Assembly (NCBI RefSeq): GCF_036186745.1
Contig: NZ_CP108086.1
Span: 7,936,001-8,000,000 of the forward strand
Direction: 5' to 3'
DNA length: 64,000 nucleotides
Source of the DNA: Microbispora hainanensis
GTDB lineage: Bacteria; Actinomycetota; Actinomycetes; Streptosporangiales; Streptosporangiaceae
The position numbers and the translations under genes were made by a program. Positions 1 through 9,200 of the stretch are shown piece by piece; position 1 is the first letter of the stretch; the number at the start of each line of letters is the position of its first letter. Below the pieces are notes generated by a model, which was not told the origin of the DNA, ran no database searches, and was given only the letters and a program-made list of their open reading frames with translations.

Positions 1-102
1 GTGGTGAGCCTCTTCGGAGACCCTCACGAGCGCGCACGAACCCTCGGCCTCCTGGGCGCGCTGCGCGGGCCGCGTGGCGATGCTCAGGGCGATGCTCAGT
101 AG
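1..102 (+). CDS. possible 3' end of an upstream ORF, cut by window edge
   Basis: Frame 1 is open from the first base to a TAG at 100-102 (33 codons). It would converge on, and overlap by 7 bp, the VOC gene on the other strand. Nothing in the short peptide identifies a family. It may be the C-terminus of a real gene or chance openness in GC-rich DNA. Confidence 0.25.
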   Translation: MVSLFGDPHERARTLGLLGALRGPRGDAQGDAQ

Positions 103-488
103 GACTGGAGCTCCAGCAGGTTGCCGTCGGGGTCGCGCAGGTGGGCGGTGCGGCAGGTCGGCCCCCATTCGGGCCGGGGGCTCGGCGGCGCCACGATCCG
201 GCCGCCGGCGGCGGCCCCCACGGCGGCGGCCTTGTCGACGTCGTCCACGGTGAGGACCAGCATAATGCCGTCGTGTCCACCGTCGAGGTCCACGCCGATG
301 ACCGTGGCGAGCATCTCGCGGTCGAGCAGGGCCAGCACCCCTTCGCCGTCCCGGTCCCAGTTGGCGTACGGACCGGTCTCCGCGCCCTTGGCGAGGCGCG
401 CGCCCGCCACCTCGGTGAGCAGGCCGTCGTAGAAGCGGAAGCACTCGGCGAATCGGGAGGCGAGCACGCGAGGATAGAGAGCGTCCAT
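96..488 (-). CDS. VOC family (glyoxalase/bleomycin-resistance fold) protein
   Basis: A 130-aa single vicinal-oxygen-chelate domain. The N-terminal half has the usual SRFAECFRFYDGLL helix-strand pattern, where the protein pairs with its substrate or a second subunit. The C-terminal half ends with AHLRDPDGNLLELQSY, the classic VOC ending in which the last Glu is a metal ligand. Family members are metal-dependent lyases, dioxygenases or drug-binding proteins acting in the cytoplasm; the substrate cannot be read from sequence. The gene is divergent from a MarR gene with only 50 bp between, so the MarR protein probably controls it. The ATG start at 488 is preceded by the shared operator region. 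Confidence 0.85.
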   Translation of the reverse strand: MDALYPRVLASRFAECFRFYDGLLTEVAGARLAKGAETGPYANWDRDGEGVLALLDREMLATVIGVDLDGGHDGIMLVLTVDDVDKAAAVGAAAGGRIVAPPSPRPEWGPTCRTAHLRDPDGNLLELQSY

Positions 489-497
489 GGGAATCCC

Positions 498-511
498 TTG
501 GTAGGCACCAA
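498..511. promoter_or_regulatory. palindrome 1 between VOC gene and marR
   Basis: TTGGT (498-502), a 4-nt spacer and ACCAA (507-511) form a perfect inverted repeat in the divergent promoter region. It is a candidate operator for the adjacent MarR protein. Confidence 0.45.
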
Positions 512-516
512 CGATT

Positions 517-532
517 GGATATGTCCTATCCT
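517..532. promoter_or_regulatory. palindrome 2 overlapping the marR -10 box
   Basis: GGATA (517-521), TGTCC and TATCC (527-531) form a perfect 5-bp-arm palindrome. Its right arm is also TATCCT (527-532), a TANNNT -10 box sitting 6 nt before the GTG at 539, the spacing of a leaderless transcript. Binding here would block marR transcription, so autorepression is likely. Confidence 0.5.
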
Positions 533-538
533 GCTCCC

Positions 539-997
539 GTGAGCGACGTGCCGCAACTTCCCCCGTCCCTGCTCGGGATCACCGCGTTCCTGCTCTCGAA
601 GGTGGGCATCGCCGGACGGCGCCGCATGGGCGACCGGCTCCGCGCGCACGGCATCGGCCTGTGGGACATGGCCGTGCTGGCCGCGCTGCGCGACTTCGGC
701 CCGGCGTCCCAGCGCGAGCTCGGCGCCCGGCTGGGCATCGACCCCAGCGACCTCGTGGCGGTGATGGACACGCTCGTGCCGCTCGGCCTCGTGGAGCGCG
801 AGCGCGACCCCGACGACCGGCGGCGCTACCGGGTGGCCGTCAGCCCCGAGGGCCGGGCCACGCTGGAGGCGGCCCTGCGCGAGGCCGCAGAGGTGCGCGA
901 CGACCTGCTGGCCGCCCTGGACGAGGACGAGCGGGCGACCCTCCACGCGCTGCTCAGGAAGGCGTACGCCGGGCTGGAGCCGCGGGCCCGGGCCTGA
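539..997 (+). CDS. MarR family transcriptional regulator
   Basis: About 152 aa with the MarR winged helix: DMAVLAALRDFGPASQRELG, then LGIDPSDLVAVMDTLVPLGLVERERDPDDRRRY, where DDRRRY is the wing. MarR dimers bind short palindromes and are released by small phenolic or drug ligands. I chose the GTG at 539 because a TATCCT box lies 6 nt upstream, giving a leaderless mRNA. TTG 515 or ATG 521 are also in frame, but there is no ribosome site before them and they would fall inside the operator. The divergent VOC gene is the likely target. The ligand is unknown. Confidence 0.85.
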   Translation: MSDVPQLPPSLLGITAFLLSKVGIAGRRRMGDRLRAHGIGLWDMAVLAALRDFGPASQRELGARLGIDPSDLVAVMDTLVPLGLVERERDPDDRRRYRVAVSPEGRATLEAALREAAEVRDDLLAALDEDERATLHALLRKAYAGLEPRARA

Positions 998-1131
998 GCT
1001 CCCTCCGGAGGCCGCGCGGCGGTCGCGGACGGTCTCCGACGGCGGCGCGGTCTTCGCGGCGAAGCGGCGGCGGACCGGCTTCGAGCGGCGAAGCGGCTGT
1101 GGGGCCGCGGCGGGGCGGGCTCAGGGGCGGC

Positions 1132-1845
1132 TCAGGGGGCGGTGAGCCAGACGTAGCCGGCGAAGCGCCCGGTGCGCCGCTCCCGGCGGTAGGAGTAGAG
1201 GCCGGCGGTCTCGATCGTGCAGCGGTCGTCGTGCCGGACGTCGGCGACGCCGGCCCGGGCGAGCTGGGCCGCGATCCCGGCCCGGATGTCGAGCGCGGGC
1301 GTGCCCTGCCGGGTCCGCGACCGGGTCTCGGGCACGCGGGCGGCGACGCGCTCGCACAGGTCCTCCGGCACCTCGTAGCACAGGCCGCAGGCCGACGGCC
1401 CGATCACGGCCGTCATCCGCTCCGGCCGGGCGCCCCGCGCGGCCATCGCCTCGACCAGGGCGGGCACCACGCCCGCCTCGGTGCCCGGCCGCCCGGAGTG
1501 CGCGCCGCCGACCAGGCCGGCCACCGGGTCGGCCACGAGCACGGGCGCGCAGTCGGCGACCAGGACCGCCAGGCCGAGCCCGGGACGGTCGGTGAACACC
1601 GCGTCCAGCGCGGGCGGCTCCTCCCCGAACGGCTCCTCCACGTAGGCGACGTCGGTCCCGTGGACCTGGCGCATGAAGACCACGCGGTCGAGCCCGAACT
1701 CCGCGGCCGTCTTCGCCCGGTTCTCGGCGACCGCCGCCGGGTCGTCCCCCACCGCCCCGCCGAGGTTGCGCGTGCCGTACGGCCCGGTGCTCACGCCGCC
1801 GTGCCGGTCGGTGAAGGCCATCCGCACCCGATCGATCACAATCAC
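1132..1845 (-). CDS. pgeF: polyphenol oxidase / purine nucleosidase-type laccase-domain protein (YfiH/PgeF family)
   Basis: A 237-aa protein of the multicopper-oxidoreductase-like DUF152 family. Members are now known to act on purine nucleosides (phosphorolysis or deamination) or to correct peptidoglycan precursor errors. Family motifs are present in order: MRQVHGTDV, LVADCAPVLVAD with the conserved Cys, GGAHSGRPGT where the family has AHAGWRG, and AVIGPSACGLCYEV. These His and Cys residues form the zinc site. In many actinobacteria this gene lies near ftsZ; here it stands alone, divergent from an alcohol dehydrogenase. The GTG at 1845 is chosen because a TACGCT box ends 6 nt before it; GTG 1839, GTG 1827 and ATG 1821 are alternatives. 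Confidence 0.85.
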   Translation of the reverse strand: MIVIDRVRMAFTDRHGGVSTGPYGTRNLGGAVGDDPAAVAENRAKTAAEFGLDRVVFMRQVHGTDVAYVEEPFGEEPPALDAVFTDRPGLGLAVLVADCAPVLVADPVAGLVGGAHSGRPGTEAGVVPALVEAMAARGARPERMTAVIGPSACGLCYEVPEDLCERVAARVPETRSRTRQGTPALDIRAGIAAQLARAGVADVRHDDRCTIETAGLYSYRRERRTGRFAGYVWLTAP

Positions 1846-1850
1846 CCGAT

Positions 1851-1857
1851 TAGCGTA
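1851..1857. promoter_or_regulatory. shared back-to-back -10 boxes of pgeF and the alcohol dehydrogenase
   Basis: TAGCGTA reads as TAGCGT on the plus strand (1851-1856) and TACGCT on the minus strand (1857-1852). Both fit TANNNT, one for each divergent gene, so the two promoters overlap almost completely and only one polymerase could sit there at a time. Confidence 0.45.
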
Positions 1858-1879
1858 CGACCCGGGAAAGGAGCGTGAC

Positions 1880-2920
1880 ATGCGCGCGGTTGTGTACGAG
1901 GAGTTCGGCGGGCGGGCCGAGGTGCGCGAGGTGGCGGACCCGGTGGCGCCGCCGGACGGCGTCGTGATCAGGGTCGAGGCGACCGGGGCGTGCCGCAGCG
2001 ACTGGCACGGGTGGATGGGCCACGACGCGGACATCACCGTGCTGCCGCACGTGCCGGGGCACGAGCTGGCGGGTGTGGTCGAGTCCGCCGGGCCGGGGGT
2101 GCGCGACTGGCGGCCGGGCGACCGGGTGATGGTGCCGTTCATCTGCGCCTGCGGGAGCTGCCGCGAGTGCACGACCGGCAACCAGCAGGTGTGCGAGCGC
2201 CAGACGCAGCCCGGCTTCACCCACTGGGGGTCGTTCGCCGAGCTGGTGGCGATCGGCCACGCCGACGTGAACCTCGTGCGGCTGCCGGACGGCATGGCGT
2301 TCACGACGGCGGCGAGCCTGGGCTGCCGCTTCGCCACCGCGTTCCGCGCGGTCGTCGAGCAGGGGCGGGTGCGGGCGGGCCAGTGGCTCGCCGTGCACGG
2401 CTGCGGGGGGGTCGGGCTGTCCGCCGTGATGATCGGGGTGGCCGTGGGGGCGCGGGTCGTCGCGGTGGACGTCTCCCCCGGCGCGCTCGACCTGGCCAAG
2501 CGGTTCGGCGCGGCCGAGTGCGTCCTGGCGGGCGACGGTCCCGAGGGGACCGCCGCGCGGGTCAGGACGGCCACCGGGGGCGGCGCCGACGTCTCCCTCG
2601 ACGCGCTGGGCGCCGCCGCCACCTGCGCCGCGTCGATCGGCGGCCTGCGCAGGCGGGGCCGCCACGTGCAGGTGGGCCTGCTCCCCGGGGAGACGTCCCT
2701 GCCGATGGGCCGGGTCATCGCGCACGAGCTGGAGCTGGTGGGCAGCCACGGCATGGCCGCCCACGCCTATCCTCCGATGCTGGAGCTGATCGCGGCCGGC
2801 GTGCTCCGCCCCGGCCTGCTGGTCACCCGCACCATCGGCCTGGACGACGCGCCGGACGCGCTGACCCGGCCGGGCGCGCATCCGGGCGTCACCATGATCA
2901 TCCCGAGCTCGTCCGGCTGA
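1880..2920 (+). CDS. zinc-dependent alcohol dehydrogenase (MDR superfamily)
   Basis: 346 aa with the full medium-chain dehydrogenase layout. The catalytic zinc site is ATGACRSDWHGW (Cys) and PGHELAG (His-Glu). A structural-zinc-like Cys cluster follows in FICACGSCRECTTGNQQVC. The Rossmann fold is at VHGCGGVGLSAVMIGVAVGARVVAVD, and the Asp after the second strand suggests NAD(H). It oxidises an alcohol or reduces an aldehyde; substrate unknown. A good site AAAGGAG (1867-1873) lies 6 nt before the ATG. Its 3' end overlaps the convergent glgA by 23 bp. Confidence 0.9.
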   Translation: MRAVVYEEFGGRAEVREVADPVAPPDGVVIRVEATGACRSDWHGWMGHDADITVLPHVPGHELAGVVESAGPGVRDWRPGDRVMVPFICACGSCRECTTGNQQVCERQTQPGFTHWGSFAELVAIGHADVNLVRLPDGMAFTTAASLGCRFATAFRAVVEQGRVRAGQWLAVHGCGGVGLSAVMIGVAVGARVVAVDVSPGALDLAKRFGAAECVLAGDGPEGTAARVRTATGGGADVSLDALGAAATCAASIGGLRRRGRHVQVGLLPGETSLPMGRVIAHELELVGSHGMAAHAYPPMLELIAAGVLRPGLLVTRTIGLDDAPDALTRPGAHPGVTMIIPSSSG

Positions 2921-4088
2921 GCGACGCGTAGAGCTCGTGAGTGCGTTCGGCGATCCGCCGCCAGGAGAAGTGCTCGATCGCGCGCACGCGCCCGGCCTCG
3001 CCCATCGCGGCGGCCAGGCGCGGGTCGCCGAGCACCGCGTTCACCCGCTCGGCCAGCGCCGCGGCGAACACCTCCGGGTCGTGCGGCTCGCCGTCCGCGC
3101 CCTGGTCGATCGGGACGAGCAGGCCCGTCTCGCCGTCGGCGACGACCTCGGGGATGCCTCCGGTCGCGGTCGCCACGACGGCGGTCTCGCACGCCATCGC
3201 CTCCAGATTCACGATGCCCATCGGCTCGTACACCGACGGGCACACGAACACGGTGGCGTGCGTGAGGATCTGGATCACCTCGGGCCTGGGCAGCATCTCG
3301 GAGATCCACACCACGCCCTTGCGGGAGGCCGACAGCTCGCGTACGAGCGCCGTGACCTCCTCGGCGATCTCCGGCGTGTCGGGCGCGCCCGCGCACAGCA
3401 CGAGCTGCGCCGCCGGGTCGAACGACCGGGCCGCGTGGAGCAGGTGCACCAGGCCCTTCTGCCGGGTGATCCGCCCCACGAAGACGACGTACGGCACGGC
3501 CGGGTCGATGCCGTGCTTCACCAGGGCCTCGGCGCCCCGGGACGGCGCGTACTCCTCGGTGTCGATGCCGTTGTGGATCACCCGCACCCGATCGGGCGAT
3601 ATTTCGGGATATGCGGTGAGCACGTCGCGGCGCATGCCCTCGGACACCGCGATGATCGCGTCGGCGGCGTGGAGCGCGGTCCGCTCCGCCCACGACGAGA
3701 GCGTGTATCCGCCGCCGAGCTGCTCGGCCTTCCACGGCCGCAGCGGCTCCAGGCTGTGCGTGGTCATCACGTGCGGCACGCCGTACAGCATCTTGGCGAC
3801 ATGGCCGGCGAAGTTGGCATACCAGGTGTGGCTGTGCACGACGTCGGCGCCCTCGCAGCCGGCCGCCATCTCGACGTCGACCCCGAGCACCTGGAGTGCG
3901 GCGTTCGCGCCCGACAGCCCCCCGGGCACCGGATAGGCCCGCACGCCGGGCTCCTCGCGCGGAGCGCCGAAGCAGCGGACGCGCACGTCGGCCAGCCGGC
4001 GGAGCTCCCGCGCGAGGTATTCGACATGGACTCCGGCGCCGCCGTACACCTCGGGCGGATACTCGCGGCTCAGCAGATCGACACGCAT
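2898..4088 (-). CDS. glgA: glycogen synthase / alpha-maltose-1-phosphate synthase (GT4)
   Basis: 396 aa, the length of the actinobacterial GT4 enzymes (GlgM/Rv1212c type), shorter than the GT5 GlgA of enterics. The N-terminus LLSREYPPEVYGGAGVHVEYL is diagnostic. The C-terminal Rossmann half has the E-x7-E motif in YEPMGIVNLEAMA followed by TATGGIPEVV, which binds the sugar nucleotide. In mycobacteria the homologue joins ADP-glucose to glucose-1-phosphate to make maltose-1-phosphate for the GlgE pathway. It is divergent from glgC, which makes the ADP-glucose. The mRNA looks leaderless (TAAGCT, 7 nt, ATG). Confidence 0.93.
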   Translation of the reverse strand: MRVDLLSREYPPEVYGGAGVHVEYLARELRRLADVRVRCFGAPREEPGVRAYPVPGGLSGANAALQVLGVDVEMAAGCEGADVVHSHTWYANFAGHVAKMLYGVPHVMTTHSLEPLRPWKAEQLGGGYTLSSWAERTALHAADAIIAVSEGMRRDVLTAYPEISPDRVRVIHNGIDTEEYAPSRGAEALVKHGIDPAVPYVVFVGRITRQKGLVHLLHAARSFDPAAQLVLCAGAPDTPEIAEEVTALVRELSASRKGVVWISEMLPRPEVIQILTHATVFVCPSVYEPMGIVNLEAMACETAVVATATGGIPEVVADGETGLLVPIDQGADGEPHDPEVFAAALAERVNAVLGDPRLAAAMGEAGRVRAIEHFSWRRIAERTHELYASLSRTSSG

Positions 4089-4095
4089 ACGAGTG

Positions 4096-4101
4096 AGCTT
4101 A
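4096..4101 (-). promoter_or_regulatory. -10 box of glgA (leaderless)
   Basis: TAAGCT on the minus strand ends 7 nt before the glgA ATG (4088), too close for a separate ribosome site; transcription would start at or next to the A of ATG. Confidence 0.5.
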
Positions 4102-4172
4102 GAGTCCCGATCCGCGCTGTTTGCCGGTGTAACTGGTGTTTGTTAGCCATTTCGCGGGTTAAGGTCCTGCCT

Positions 4173-5399
4173 ATGAAGGTCCTGGCGATCGTGCTCGCTG
4201 GTGGTGAAGGCAAGCGGCTCATGCCGCTGACCGCGGACCGGGCCAAGCCCGCCGTGCCCTTCGGGGGCATCTACCGGCTCATCGACTTCGTGCTGTCGAA
4301 CCTGGCCAACGCGCACTACTGGCAGATCGTGGTGCTGACGCAGTACAAGAACCACAGCCTGGACCGGCACATCTCCCGGACGTGGCGGCTGTCGTCGATG
4401 CTCGGCAACTACGTGACTCCCGTGCCCGCGCAGCAGCGGCTCGGGCCGCGCTGGTTCGCCGGATCGGCGGACGCGCTGTTCCAGAACCTCAACCTGATCT
4501 ACGACGAGATGCCCGATCACGTGATCGTCTTCGGCGCGGACCACATCTATCGGATGGATCCCCGCCAGATGGTCGACCAGCACGTCGACTCGGGCGCGGA
4601 CGTGACCGTCGCCGCGATCCGCCAGCCCCTCGAACTGGCCGACCAGTTCGGGGTCATCGAGGCCGACCCCTCCGGCCGCCGGATCGTCGCGTTCCGCGAG
4701 AAGCCGAAGGACGCGGTGGGCCTGCCCGACGCGCCCGACCAGATCTTCGCCTCGATGGGCAACTACGTCTTCAAGACCCAGGCCCTCATCGAGGCCCTGC
4801 GCGAGGACGCCCTCGACCCCGGCAGCAGGCACGACCTCGGCGGCAACATCATCCCGATGTTCGTCAAGAGCGGCGGCGCCGAGGTGTACGACTTCGCGAA
4901 CAACGTGGTGCCCGGCTCGACCGAGCGCGACCGCGGCTACTGGCGCGACGTGGGCACGCTCGACGCCTACTACGAGGCCAACATGGACCTCATCTCGGTG
5001 CAGCCGGTCTTCAACCTCTACAACGACCGGTGGCCGATCTACACCGGCAACGACCCGCTGCCGCCGGCGAAGTTCGTGCACAACGAGGGCGACCGGGTGG
5101 GGCACGCGCTGGAGTCGCTCGTGTCGCCCGGGGTGATCGTGTCGGGCGGCACCGCGGTGCGCTCGATCCTGTCCCCCGGCGTGGTGCTGCACTCCCACTC
5201 GCACGTCGAAGACTCGGTGCTGATGGGCTCGGTCAAGATCGGCAGGGGCGCGATCGTGCGCAAGGCCATCATCGACAAGAACGTGGTCATCCCCGACGGC
5301 GCCCGGATCGGCTTCGACCTGGAGTACGACCGCCAGCGTTTCGCGGTGACCCGCAGCGGTGTGGTCGTGATCGGGAAGAACGAGATCGTCGACCGCTGA
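4173..5399 (+). CDS. glgC: glucose-1-phosphate adenylyltransferase
   Basis: 408 aa, normal length. It makes ADP-glucose from glucose-1-phosphate and ATP, the committed step of bacterial glycogen synthesis. Motifs include the nucleotidyl-transferase loop LAGGEGKRLMPLTADRAKP near the start, GGIYRLIDFVLSN, FGADHIYRMD with the catalytic Asp, and the C-terminal left-handed beta-helix carrying VRSILSPGV and SVKIGRGAIVRKAIIDKNV. The ATG at 4173 is the conserved family start (MKVLAIVLAGG). It faces glgA across an 84-bp divergent promoter region. Allosteric control by sugar phosphates is expected from the family but cannot be read here. Confidence 0.96.
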   Translation: MKVLAIVLAGGEGKRLMPLTADRAKPAVPFGGIYRLIDFVLSNLANAHYWQIVVLTQYKNHSLDRHISRTWRLSSMLGNYVTPVPAQQRLGPRWFAGSADALFQNLNLIYDEMPDHVIVFGADHIYRMDPRQMVDQHVDSGADVTVAAIRQPLELADQFGVIEADPSGRRIVAFREKPKDAVGLPDAPDQIFASMGNYVFKTQALIEALREDALDPGSRHDLGGNIIPMFVKSGGAEVYDFANNVVPGSTERDRGYWRDVGTLDAYYEANMDLISVQPVFNLYNDRWPIYTGNDPLPPAKFVHNEGDRVGHALESLVSPGVIVSGGTAVRSILSPGVVLHSHSHVEDSVLMGSVKIGRGAIVRKAIIDKNVVIPDGARIGFDLEYDRQRFAVTRSGVVVIGKNEIVDR

Positions 5400-5424
5400 G
5401 CCCCGGGCGGGGCAGAATGCGGGG

Positions 5425-6285
5425 ATGGATCTCGATATCGGCGTGGTCTGTGACGCGTTCGGCCTCGGCCTGGCGGTGACCCGCGGGCTGCGGGTGGCCG
5501 GCTACTACCACAACGAGGTGTGGCGGCTCGACACGATCACCGGCGCGTACGCCGTGAAGCGGCTGCCCCCGTCGGCCGCGCCCGCCGTGGAGATCGAGGT
5601 CGCGGCCTGGCGGGCGGGCATCCCGGTGCCCGAGCCGGTCCCGTCGCCCGCGACGGGGGCGTACGTCGTCCCGATCGGGGACGGCTCGGTGCGGGTGCAC
5701 CGCTGGCTCGACGGGAAGGCGCCCGCCCTCGGCGATCTCAGCCCCGAGCTGTCGGCCGCGATGGGCGAGCTGGTGGCCGCCGTCCACGCGGCCGGTCGTG
5801 CCGTCGCTCCCCAGGAACCACCCCGGGCGGACCCCTCCGGCCCCGGCGGCCACCCGGCCGGGGATCCGGCGTGGGGGCCGGCCGGCCTCGAAGCCGCGAC
5901 GGCGCGGCCGTCCGGCGCGGGCACCCTGACCATGTCGCACGGCGACCTGCACCCGAAGAACGCCCTGCTCCGGTTCGACGGCAGCCTGGCGATCATCGAC
6001 TGGGACACCGCCGGTCCGTACGTCGCCGAGCAGGAGGCCGCGGGCATGGCCCTCGACTGGGCGGCCCGCCTCGACGGGAGCGTCGATTTCGACCGGTTCG
6101 ACGCCGCCGTGAGCGGCTATCGCAAAGCCGGCGGCGACATCCCTGCGGAGCCCTGGGTCTTCGGCGGCTGGGTGCGCGGCTATCTGGCCTTCCTCGGCGG
6201 AGCCGGGCGAGACGAGCCCACCGGCACGCTCGCCCGGCTCCGCTGGGTCGAGGCCAACCTCGGCGCGCTGACCCGGCGCCTCTAG
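5425..6285 (+). CDS. aminoglycoside phosphotransferase (APH)-fold small-molecule kinase
   Basis: 286 aa. Kinase features are AVKRL (ATP-binding Lys), the Brenner loop SHGDLHPKNALL with catalytic Asp and metal-binding Asn, and IIDWDTAG for the metal-binding Asp. An insertion of about 40 Pro/Gly-rich residues sits just before the catalytic loop. The family phosphorylates sugars, choline, homoserine or drugs; the substrate is unknown. It follows glgC by 25 bp in the same direction, so a sugar-linked role is possible. A CAGAAT box ends 6 nt before the ATG, so it could have its own leaderless promoter. Confidence 0.8.
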   Translation: MDLDIGVVCDAFGLGLAVTRGLRVAGYYHNEVWRLDTITGAYAVKRLPPSAAPAVEIEVAAWRAGIPVPEPVPSPATGAYVVPIGDGSVRVHRWLDGKAPALGDLSPELSAAMGELVAAVHAAGRAVAPQEPPRADPSGPGGHPAGDPAWGPAGLEAATARPSGAGTLTMSHGDLHPKNALLRFDGSLAIIDWDTAGPYVAEQEAAGMALDWAARLDGSVDFDRFDAAVSGYRKAGGDIPAEPWVFGGWVRGYLAFLGGAGRDEPTGTLARLRWVEANLGALTRRL

Positions 6286-6292
6286 TTCGCGG

Positions 6293-9200
6293 CTAGTTCG
6301 AGGCGGCGCGGCTCCGGATGGCCTCGACACCGACGAGGTCGTCGGGCGGCGCGTCCGGCATCTCGGTGTCGAGGCGGGCCAGCCGCCTCACCCGCAGGGC
6401 GCCCGCCGCCACGAGGATCATGCCCAGCGCGCACACCAGATAGAGGAAGGCGATCCCACGGCCGGGGCCCACCCCGATCACGGCGCCCACGGTCGAGGCG
6501 AGCGCCCCTCCCGGGGCCAGCAGCGGGTCGAACAGCGCGGTGCCGAGCGGCGCGACCAGGCCGATGCCGATGGGCAGCGTCGACCAGGCGACCAGCGTGT
6601 TGAGCGCGAAGACCCGCCCGTGGAACCGCGCGGGCACCTTGATCTGCACGATCGTGACGTAGATGCCGTTCATCAGCGTGAGGAAGTAGGACAGCGCGAA
6701 CGCCCCCGCGCCGACCACGACGAGCGATGGGGCGAGGCCGGTGACGACGGCGCCCGCCGCGATGGCCACGGCGAAGGCCAGCACACCGCGGAACCGCCCG
6801 CGGCGCGGGCCGCCCCACAGCGACATGGTCAGCCCGCCGAGCAGCACGCCGAGCCCCGACACCAGCGAGATCACGCTGACGTCCCTCAGCGTGGCGAAGG
6901 ACAGCACCAGCGGCGAGACCAGCAGGAGCAGCGGCGACAGGAACACGTTGAGCACGGCGAAGAACACCAGCGTCGAGCGCAGGCCCCGGTCGTGCCACGT
7001 GTACGTGAAGCCCTTGGCGATCTCCGTGCTCAGCGGCTCGCGCGGCCGCCAGGGCAGCGTGTCGGGGAAGCGGACCAGCAGCACCGTGACGATGGCGAAC
7101 GCGTAGCTCGCCACGTCGATCGCCACGATGCCGCCGAGCCCGATCCAGGCCAGCAGCCCGGCCGCGACGAGGGGGACGACGAGCTGCGCGACGCCGTTGG
7201 TCATCTGGGTGACGCCGATGGCGTGGCCGAGGTAGTGCTTGGGGACGAGCTGCGGCACCGCCGACTGGTAGGCCAGCCGCTGGAAGCTCGCCGCCACCGA
7301 TAGAGCGACGATCAGCAGGTAGATCTGCCAGATCCGGATGTCGCCGAAGAGGAGCAGCGCGGCCAGCACGGCCTGGATTCCGGCCGAGGCGCAGTCGGCC
7401 CACAGCATCACGCGCCGCCGGTCGGCCCGGTCGACGATCGCCCCGGCCAGCGGTGAGATCAGCAGCCCGGCCAGGTTGAGCACGGCCAGCGTGGAGAACT
7501 GCCCGATCGAACCGGAGTCCATGAGGACGGTCAGCGGCAGGGCCCACCCGGTGAGCGCCGAGCCGATCATCGAGAGCTGCTGCCCGGCGGAGATCGTGAG
7601 GAAGCGGCCCATGCCGGGCCGTACCTTGGGTGCGTCCGGGCCGGGCGCGTCGGAGCCGCGTGAGACCGCGTGCACCCACCACGAGGGGTTGGCCGAGCGG
7701 TCGGAGACCTCCATGTGGGTGTGGGTGCGCAGGGCGGCGGCCAGTTCCTCCGCGCGGTAGCGCAGGAAGTAGTGGCCGCCCTCGTCCAGGACGACCAGCG
7801 CGGTGACGTCGGTGAGGAAGCCCCACTCGCGGTAGCGCTCGGTGTAGAAGTCGGTGGCGGGGTCGCGCTCGCCGACCACCGAGATGATCGGCGCGCGTAA
7901 CCGTGGCCGGTCCGGCGCGTCGAACAGCCCGGTGAAGTATTTCTCCGCGGCCTTCGAGTCGTGGCGCATCGTGCGGATGATGCGGTCGGCCACGCCCGGA
8001 TCGAGCTCCTCCAGGTCCACGCCGCGGGCCTTGAGGCGGTTGATGTCGGTCTGGCTGCTGCGGAGGCGGTCGAACTCCCCGATTCTCGACAGCGCCCGCA
8101 TGAGCCCGCGCGGCCGGGCGAACGGGAAGATCGCCCCGGCGTAGACGGCGTCCACCTCACGGCCCGCCGCCTCGACCCGGGTGGCCAGCTCGACCGCGAG
8201 CGCGGCGCCGACCCCGCAGTGGCCGTAGATCACCAGAGGACCCTCGATGGCGAGGATCTCCTCGGTGGCGCGGGCGGCCAGCTCGCCGAACTCCATCGGC
8301 TCCTCGTCCAGGCCCACGTCGTGGCCCGGGATCGCGAGCGCGTACAGCGCCTGGTCCGCCGGCAGGGCGTCGGCCAGCGGCTGGTAGACCACGGCGCTGC
8401 CCGACCCGTACGGCACGCACACGTAGGTGACGCTCGCCGTACGCGCCGGGGTGAGCCGCTGGAGCAGCGGGCGCGGGCGGTCCTCGCCGGATCCGGCGTA
8501 GGCCGCCAGCTCGCGCACGGTCCGGTAGGTGAAGATGTCCACCAGCCCGACCTGCGCCGACCCGGCGGGCAGGGCCCTGCGGAGCTTCGCGACGACCTGG
8601 ACGGCGAGCAGCGAGTGGCCGCCGAGATCGAAGAAGTCGTCGTCGGCCCCGACCCGCTCGGCCGCCAGCACGTCGGCCCAGACTGCCGCGACGGCCCGCT
8701 CGGTCTCGGTCTCCGGCTCGGCGTACGGCACGTCGGCCTGCGCCTGCGGGACGGGCAGGGCGGCCCGGTCGAGCTTGCCGTTCGGCGTGAGCGGAAGGGC
8801 GTCGAGCACGACGAACATCGACGGCAGCATGTATTCCGGCAGCGTGCCCCTGATCGCCGCGCGCACCTGGGCCGGCTCGGGCACGTCGTCGCCCACGAGG
8901 TAGGCGACCAGCCGGGGGTCGCCGGGCACGTCCTCGCGCACGATCACCGCGGCGTCCCGCACCCCGGCCTTCTCGCGGAGCACGGCCTCGATCTCGCCGA
9001 GCTCGATGCGCAGGCCGCGCAGCTTGACCTGGCCGTCGAGGCGGCCCAGGAACTCGATCGTGCCGTCCGGCAGCCGGCGGGCCGCGTCGCCGGTGCGGTA
9101 GCGGCCTCCGGCGAAGCGCTCGGCGGTCAGCTCCGGGCGGGCGTGGTAGCCGAGCGCGACGCCCACGCCGCCGATGTACAGCTCGCCGGGCACCCCCACG

